Below, piece after piece: positions 59,051 through 64,000 of a stretch of DNA of 64,000 nucleotides; position 1 is the first letter of the stretch, and each line of letters starts with the position of its first letter. This DNA is from Janthinobacterium tructae (GTDB lineage Bacteria > Pseudomonadota > Gammaproteobacteria > Burkholderiales > Burkholderiaceae_D), in assembly GCF_006517255.1 (NCBI RefSeq), contig NZ_CP041185.1, positions 124,001 through 188,000 on the forward strand, written 5' to 3'. The notes below the pieces were generated by a model. The model saw only the letters and a list, made by a program, of their open reading frames with translations, ran no database searches and was not told where the DNA came from. The position numbers were made by a program, and so were the translations under genes.

Positions 59051-59110
59051 CGTGTCTCCTCCGGTGATGTGGCTTGGTTTTATTCTCGGGTCTGCTACTA
59101 CATGGTCAAC

Positions 59111-60649
59111 TTATCGTGCATTCTGCGCCATTTGCCGCAGTTGCCCCTTTAAAATCTTGCCCGTGGCGGCCGCCGGCAGCGCGTCCATGACGATGATGGC
59201 GGACGGGCACTTGTACGGCGACAGCGTTTGCGCCAGCCAAGCCTGTAATTGTGCCACGCTGGCGGGCTGGCGCGGATCGAGCTCCACGTAGGCGATGACA
59301 TCCTCGTTGCCATCGTCCAGGGTGCGCCCGACCACGGCCGACTGCACCACGCAGGGGTGGGCGTTGAGCGCCGTTTCCACTTCCAGCGGATACACATTGA
59401 AGCCGGAGCGGATGATCAGTTCCTTGGTGCGCCCGACGATGAACAACGCTCCGTCCGGTTCCTGGCGCGCCATGTCGCCCGTATTGAGCCAGCCGCCGTC
59501 GCGCATGGTGGCCGCCGTCATGGCCGGTTCGCGGTAGTAGCCGGCCATGATGTTAGGTCCGCGTATCCATAATTCTCCCGGCTCGCCCGGCGTCACATCC
59601 AGGCCGGCCACGTCCACCACGCGCACTTCCACGCCCGGGATCGGCATGCCGACCGAATCGTCGCGGCGCGGCGCATCCAGGCGCGTCTGGCTGATGGTGG
59701 GCGCGCTTTCCGTCATGCCGTAGCCATTGTGCAGCGCCGTGCCCAGCAGCTTTTCCACCTCGCGCTTGAGCGACGGCGCCAGCGGCGAGCCGCCCGCATA
59801 CGCAAAGCGCAGCCGCGTGGGCAGCGGCGTGTCGGCGCCGCCCAGGGTTTGCAGCAGCTTGGCGTACATGGCGGGCACGCCCTGGACGATGGTCAAGCCG
59901 TCATCCTTCAGGGCCGAGAGCAGGCCATCGACGGAAAAGCGCGGCACCAGGTACAGCGCGGCGCCTGCATACAGGGTGCCCAGGGCCACCGAGGCCAGGC
60001 CGTACACGTGCGAAATCGGCAGCACGCCGTAGGCGCGGTCGCTGCACGTCAGGCCGCGCAAGGTGCTGGAGACTGCGGCGATGAACAGCAGGTTGCGGTG
60101 CGTCAGCATCACGCCTTTCGATTGGCCCGTGGTGCCCGTGGTGTAGATCAGCGCGGCCACCTGTTCGTTGCCGGGGACCGTGGCTTCCGCGATGGCTGCG
60201 TCGTTCGACTCGCCCGCCAGCAGCTCGCCCATGCCGTCGACCGTGGCGCTGGCCGCGCCCAGACGTGCAGCATGCGCTGCCGCTTCCGGCGAGGCGCCGG
60301 CCAGGAACAGCAGCCGCCGCGCCGAGCAGTGGCCTGCGATGGTGTCGATCTCGCGCGCCGACAGCCGTGCATTGACGTTGACGATCCACGCGTCGATGCT
60401 GGCGCAAGCAAAGATCAGCGCAACTTGCAGCGCGCAGTTCTCGCCCACCACCATCAGGCGGTCGCCGGCGCGCACGTCCAGCTGGCGCAGCAGCTGCGCG
60501 GCGCTTTCCACACTGTGCTGCAGCTGCGCGTAGGTCCAGTGCCGTCCGCCTTCATGCAGCGCCGGCGCATCCGGCGCGCGCGCCGCCCAGTGCGCGGGGA
60601 TGGCCGACAGGCGCGCCGGCAATCCGGCCAGCAGGGCGGGAATGTCCAT
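59111..60649 (-). CDS. Acyl-CoA synthetase (AMP-forming)
   Basis: A 512-residue adenylate-forming enzyme that activates a carboxylate with ATP and CoA. The P-loop is YTTGTTGQSKGVMLTHRN (about residues 171-188). The core motifs NGYGMTESAPT and WLNTGDMARQEPDGALFIVGRTKELIIRSGFNVYPLEVE follow. The C-terminal catalytic Lys is in AATGKILKGQLR. The start is at 60649 because AAGGAGG lies just upstream; the GTG at 60664 has no site. The acyl-CoA dehydrogenase stop is 11 bases before this start, so the two are co-translated. The substrate is unknown. Confidence 0.88.
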   Translation of the reverse strand: MDIPALLAGLPARLSAIPAHWAARAPDAPALHEGGRHWTYAQLQHSVESAAQLLRQLDVRAGDRLMVVGENCALQVALIFACASIDAWIVNVNARLSAREIDTIAGHCSARRLLFLAGASPEAAAHAARLGAASATVDGMGELLAGESNDAAIAEATVPGNEQVAALIYTTGTTGQSKGVMLTHRNLLFIAAVSSTLRGLTCSDRAYGVLPISHVYGLASVALGTLYAGAALYLVPRFSVDGLLSALKDDGLTIVQGVPAMYAKLLQTLGGADTPLPTRLRFAYAGGSPLAPSLKREVEKLLGTALHNGYGMTESAPTISQTRLDAPRRDDSVGMPIPGVEVRVVDVAGLDVTPGEPGELWIRGPNIMAGYYREPAMTAATMRDGGWLNTGDMARQEPDGALFIVGRTKELIIRSGFNVYPLEVETALNAHPCVVQSAVVGRTLDDGNEDVIAYVELDPRQPASVAQLQAWLAQTLSPYKCPSAIIVMDALPAAATGKILKGQLRQMAQNAR

Positions 60650-60660
60650 CGCGGCCTCCT

Positions 60661-61815
60661 TCACTTTTGTGCTGCCTTGATCATGTTGCGGGCGATGACG
60701 ATCTGCTGGATCTGCGTCGTGCCTTCGTAGATGCGGAACAGGCGCACGTCGCGGTAGAAGCGCTCGGCTGCGTATTCGCTGATGTAGCCGGCGCCGCCGT
60801 GGATTTGCACCGAGCGGTCAGCCACTCTGCCGCACATTTCGGAGGCGAACAGCTTGCAGCACGACGCTTCCGTCGAAATGTCTTCCTTGTTGTCGCGCCG
60901 GCGCGCGGCATCGAGCACCATGCTGCGCGCCGCGTAAATCTCGGCCTTGCTGTCGGCCAGCATGGCCTGGATCAGCTGGAACTCGGCGATGGGCTGGCCG
61001 AACTGCTGGCGTTCCATGGCATACGCCAGGGCGTCGGCCAGCATGCGTTCGGCCGCGCCCACGCAGACGGCGGCGATGTGCAGGCGGCCCTTGTCGAGCA
61101 CCTTCATGGCCGTCTTGAAGCCTACGCCTTCCTTGCCGCCGATGATGTTCGCGGCCGGCACGCGGCAGTTTTCAAAGATGACATCGCAGGTATGCGCGCC
61201 TTGCTGGCCCATCTTCCTGTCGATTTTGCCCAGCGAGAGGCCCGGCGTATCCTTTTCCACGATGAAGGCGGAAATGGCCGAGGCGCCCCGCTTGACGGGG
61301 TCCGTGCGCGCCATCACCGTGAAGATGCTGGCTTCGGGCGCGTTGGTGATATAGCGCTTGCTGCCGTTGAGGATATAAAAATCGCCGTCGCGCACGGCGC
61401 TCGTGCGCAGGGACGCCGCGTCGGAGCCGGATCCCGCTTCCGTCAGGGCGAACGAGCCGATGATCTCGCCAGCCGCCAGCTTGGGCAGATAGTATTGTTT
61501 TTGCGCTTCCGTGCCGTCGATGACGATGCCTTGCGAGCCGATGCCGTTGTTCGTGCCGATCAGCGAGCGGAAGGCGGGCGAGGTGCGGGCGATTTCAAAT
61601 GCGACCCGCACTTCCTCTTCCATGCTCAGTTCCAGGCCGCCATAGGCTTCCGGGATGGACAGGCCGAACAGGCCCAGTTCGCGCATCTGCGCCACGATGG
61701 CGGGCGGTATCGTGTCCGTTTCGGCCACCAGCGCCTCGTTCGGCACCAGCACTTCGCGTACGAAACGGGCGATGCTGTCGAGCAGGATGTTCAGGGTTTC
61801 TTCGTCGCGTATCAT
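60661..61815 (-). CDS. Acyl-CoA dehydrogenase
   Basis: A 384-residue FAD-dependent dehydrogenase that introduces an alpha,beta double bond into an acyl-CoA. FAD and substrate motifs are FALTEAGSGSDAASLRTSA and YITNAPEASIFTVMART. The C-terminal RFYRDVRLFRIYEGTTQIQQIVIARNMI carries the catalytic Glu in the short/medium-chain position (YEGTTQIQ). It lies 51 bases after the IclR gene and directly before the synthetase gene. The pair probably starts catabolism of the acid imported by the Liv-type transporter. Confidence 0.9.
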   Translation of the reverse strand: MIRDEETLNILLDSIARFVREVLVPNEALVAETDTIPPAIVAQMRELGLFGLSIPEAYGGLELSMEEEVRVAFEIARTSPAFRSLIGTNNGIGSQGIVIDGTEAQKQYYLPKLAAGEIIGSFALTEAGSGSDAASLRTSAVRDGDFYILNGSKRYITNAPEASIFTVMARTDPVKRGASAISAFIVEKDTPGLSLGKIDRKMGQQGAHTCDVIFENCRVPAANIIGGKEGVGFKTAMKVLDKGRLHIAAVCVGAAERMLADALAYAMERQQFGQPIAEFQLIQAMLADSKAEIYAARSMVLDAARRRDNKEDISTEASCCKLFASEMCGRVADRSVQIHGGAGYISEYAAERFYRDVRLFRIYEGTTQIQQIVIARNMIKAAQK

Positions 61816-61866
61816 CGGTTTCCTCGGCGCTTTGATGTGAGCTGTCGTTGAGAGGGGGCGCGCAGT

Positions 61867-62703
61867 CTAACCGCGTCCCAGGTTTTTTTCCACTGTCTTG
61901 ACCAGGGCGACCAGGCGCGGTCCCAGGTCACCTTCGAGTTTTTCACGCGACAGCAAAAAGGCGGGGCCGCCGCAATTGAAGGCCATGACCTGTTCGCCGT
62001 CGGCACCCAGCATGGGCACGCCCACCGCATGCACGTCGTTCTGCCATTCGCCGGCCGAGATGCAAAAGCCCCGGTCCTGATAATCTTTGAAGCCTTGCTC
62101 GATGCCGGCCTTGATGCGCGGCCAGCGCTGCGTCTCGTGCAGGCGCGCATGGTCCATCAGGTAGTCGCGCTCGGCCTGCGGCAGGATGCACAGCAGGGCC
62201 TTGCCCATGGCCGTCGTCATCAGGGGGATGCGCGAACCGACGTCGAGGCGCAGGGTGACGTTGGCGCTGCTGCGGCAGGTTTCCACGTAGACCATGCTGA
62301 GGCGGTCGCGCGTGCCCAGCGAGACGGAGGCCTGCGCATGCTCGGCCAGCTCCTCCATCAGCGCGCGCGCCATCTTGCGCACGTCGAGGTTCGACAGCAT
62401 GCGGTAGCCGAGGGCCAGCACGCCGGCGCCCAGCTGGTACTTGCCCAGGCTGTCCGAGTAATTCAGGTAGCCGAGTTTGGTGAGGGTATAGGTGAGGCGC
62501 GAAATCGTCGGTTTCGGGATGCCCGTGCGCTTGGCCATGTCCGCATTCGACAGATAGACTTCGCCGGGGCGAAAGCACCGCAGCACTTCCAGGCCGCGCG
62601 CCAGCGCGTTGACGAACTGGCGGTCCTTGGCTTCTTCGTCATCGCTGAAGACGATGAGTTCCGGATCGGCTGCGGTCTGAGTATTGCTCATATTTGCCTT
62701 CAT
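61867..62703 (-). CDS. IclR-family transcriptional regulator
   Basis: A 278-residue regulator. The winged helix is at about 30-95 (NALARGLEVLRCFRPGEVYLSNADMAKRTGIPKPTISRL). The effector domain follows, with SSANVTLRLDVGSRIPLMTTAMGKALLC and FCISAGEWQNDVHAVGVPML, as in the PcaR/PobR-like group that responds to aromatic or carboxylic acids. The ATG at 62703 has GGGAG upstream and is preferred over an open extension to 62868. It is first in the minus-strand run and presumably controls it. A TonB receptor gene diverges. Confidence 0.9.
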   Translation of the reverse strand: MKANMSNTQTAADPELIVFSDDEEAKDRQFVNALARGLEVLRCFRPGEVYLSNADMAKRTGIPKPTISRLTYTLTKLGYLNYSDSLGKYQLGAGVLALGYRMLSNLDVRKMARALMEELAEHAQASVSLGTRDRLSMVYVETCRSSANVTLRLDVGSRIPLMTTAMGKALLCILPQAERDYLMDHARLHETQRWPRIKAGIEQGFKDYQDRGFCISAGEWQNDVHAVGVPMLGADGEQVMAFNCGGPAFLLSREKLEGDLGPRLVALVKTVEKNLGRG

Positions 62704-62871
62704 TATTTTGACTCCCTGGAAATCAGTTTGCCTAGCCAAATTGGACGTGTCAACCGTTTTGTGAAACATTAGTTCGCACAGCGAAATGCTGCACTGCATG
62801 AAACCGTGCATGAAATTTTCCTGGAAAATTGACCTGCATAGCTGTTTCCGGCCTAGTCGCTTGAGCATCGT

Positions 62872-62967
62872 TGTATACGTCTGTATATTGCGCCATGGGA
62901 TGACGGCCGCCGCACGAGTGGCCGCTTTTTTTGTATTTTTTTGTATATCGCTGTATAAGACGATATA
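62872..62967. promoter_or_regulatory. Helically phased TGTATA repeats in the IclR-TonB receptor divergent region
   Basis: TGTATA occurs at 62872, 62882, 62942 and 62952, with TGTATT at 62932 and GATATA at 62962. All positions are multiples of ten bases apart, so all copies face the same side of the helix. The right-hand group overlaps a likely promoter, TTGTAT (62941-62946) with 17 bases to TATATA (62964-62969), serving the receptor gene. This pattern suggests a cooperatively binding regulator. Confidence 0.6.
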
Positions 62968-62984
62968 TAACGGAAGAGAACAAC

Positions 62985-64000
62985 ATGACGATGGTGAAAC
63001 AGGTAATGGCGGGCGCCGTGATGCTGGCGCTGGTGCAGCAGGCCGCTGGCAAGGAAGACGCGGATGCGGCGGCGCCGTTCGTGCTGGGCACGGTGACGGT
63101 GATCGGCCAGCGCGACCAGCTGGGGCAAGTAGGCGAGCAGCAGGTGGGGTCGCAAGTGAGCCGCGCCGAGATGCGCCGCTTTAACCGCGACAACGTGGGC
63201 GATGCCCTCAATCTGCTGTCGGGCGTGTCGCTGTCGACCAATTCGCGCAACGAAAAAACCGTCGCCATCCGCGGCTTCGATGCGCGCCAGGTGCCGCTGT
63301 ACATCGACGGCATTCCCGTCTACGTGCCGTATGACGGCTACGTCGATTTCAACCGCTTCACGACGGCCGACCTGGCCGCCATCCAAGTGGCCAAGGGCTT
63401 CAGCTCCGTGGCCTACGGCGCCAATACCCTGGGCGGCGCCATCAACTTGATCTCGCGCAAACCCGCGGCGCGCCTTGAGGGTGATACCTCGATCGGTTTC
63501 GGCTCGGGCAGCGAGCGCCAGGTATCGGCCAACGTGGGCACCAACCGGGGCCTGTGGTATCTGCAGGCGGGCGTGTCATACATCGACAGCGACGGTTTCC
63601 CCATGTCGTCCGACTTCCGCCCCACGGCCACGGAAGACGGCGGCACGCGCAACAATGCATATCGCAAGGACCATAAGCTGTCGTTCAAGATGGGTTACAC
63701 GCCCGTGGGTGGTGATGAGTACGCGCTCAGCTACTACAAGCAGCATGGCGAAAAGGGCCAGCCGCCATCGACCAACCCCGTCGGTGCGCGCTACTGGCAA
63801 TGGCCGTACTGGAACAAGGAAAGCGTGTATTTCGTCTCGCAGACGCGCCTGGGCCAGCAGGAACGCCTGAAATTACGGCTGTACCACGACAGCTACGACA
63901 ATGAAATCACCTCGTTTACCAATGGCAGCTACGCGACCCTGAAAACCAGCGGCCAGGGCAGTGTCAGCGGCGGGCGCAGCATCTATAACGACCGCACGAA
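62985..64000 (+). CDS. TonB-dependent outer-membrane receptor (3' end beyond window)
   Basis: The frame is open from the ATG at 62985 to the window end (338 codons). A short signal peptide (about residues 4-22) precedes a TonB-box-like segment (GTVTVIGQ) and a plug domain with VGDALNLLSGVSLSTNSRNEKTVAIRGFD, VPLYIDGIPVYVPYDG and VAYGANTLGGAINLISRKP. Beta-barrel strands follow (SANVGTNRGLWYLQAGVSYIDSDGF). Such receptors import siderophores, sugars or other scarce compounds. GGAAGAG is before the ATG. Its ligand is unknown; the neighbouring uptake operon hints at a shared substrate. Confidence 0.9.
   Translation, partial: MTMVKQVMAGAVMLALVQQAAGKEDADAAAPFVLGTVTVIGQRDQLGQVGEQQVGSQVSRAEMRRFNRDNVGDALNLLSGVSLSTNSRNEKTVAIRGFDARQVPLYIDGIPVYVPYDGYVDFNRFTTADLAAIQVAKGFSSVAYGANTLGGAINLISRKPAARLEGDTSIGFGSGSERQVSANVGTNRGLWYLQAGVSYIDSDGFPMSSDFRPTATEDGGTRNNAYRKDHKLSFKMGYTPVGGDEYALSYYKQHGEKGQPPSTNPVGARYWQWPYWNKESVYFVSQTRLGQQERLKLRLYHDSYDNEITSFTNGSYATLKTSGQGSVSGGRSIYNDRT

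Noticed and set aside
1..64000. CRISPR array, tRNA, rRNA, insertion sequence or prophage genes
   Set aside because: I looked for regularly spaced repeats, tRNA-like cloverleaves with the TTCGA arm, transposase motifs and phage structural genes and found none that I could support.

Overview
The window looks like a chromosomal segment of a high-GC betaproteobacterium of the family Oxalobacteraceae (Janthinobacterium, Duganella or Massilia type). The evidence is the dense GC-rich coding, a phasin, an EpsC-type serine acetyltransferase, a class B3 metallo-beta-lactamase, LysG/LysE-type export, MocR regulators and YfiRNB c-di-GMP control. The genus is an inference from gene content. I see no rRNA, tRNA, insertion sequence, prophage module or CRISPR array.

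Layout. 1-3.8 kb: visibly more A/T-rich and loosely packed. It holds a truncated unknown gene, a PAS-GGDEF diguanylate cyclase, a small unknown protein and an SRPBCC protein, with repeats and palindromes between them. 3.9-8.5 kb: exported creatininase-fold protein, exported beta-propeller, PPOX flavoprotein, VOC protein, DUF2628 membrane protein and phasin. 8.5-18.2 kb: lipoprotein esterase, divergent lysG/lysE pair, aldehyde dehydrogenase, trxC, a MarR/HEAT-repeat pair with a striking promoter, small unknowns, MocR and an AhpD-like protein. 18.2-21.2 kb: palindromic repeat, Bcr-type MFS pump, epsC and a META lipoprotein. 21.2-22.1 kb: class B3 metallo-beta-lactamase.

22.2-30.4 kb is a divergent organosulfur locus. 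On the minus strand lie an SfnB/DszC-like acyl-CoA-dehydrogenase-fold enzyme, a MetQ-type binding protein and an NtaA/DszA-like flavin monooxygenase. On the plus strand lies ssuEADCB, for alkanesulfonate uptake and desulfonation. A CGCATATC-type motif occurs between the two arms and again before epsC, the cysteine-biosynthesis gene. 30.4-37.4 kb: HAD phosphatase, second META lipoprotein, hydrolase plus MocR pair, BenE-like transporter, gamma-carbonic anhydrase, desaturase and DUF3144. 37.5-40.4 kb: YfiR-YfiN-YfiB diguanylate cyclase control operon, running on into gluconokinase and probably DUF3144 and the desaturase. 40.6-46.5 kb: Na+/H+ antiporter, divergent from a three-heme cytochrome / 2Fe-2S / molybdopterin hydroxylase cluster. 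46.7-54.5 kb: hydrolase, S-formylglutathione hydrolase, sirtuin, signal peptidase I, oleate hydratase, GNAT, VOC, DinB and HDOD proteins.

54.5-62.7 kb is one long minus-strand run: IclR regulator, acyl-CoA dehydrogenase, acyl-CoA synthetase, then a complete Liv-type ABC transporter (binding protein, H, M, G, F). It probably imports and activates a carboxylic acid that I cannot name. A TonB-dependent receptor diverges from it and runs off the window end; its promoter region carries helically phased TGTATA repeats.
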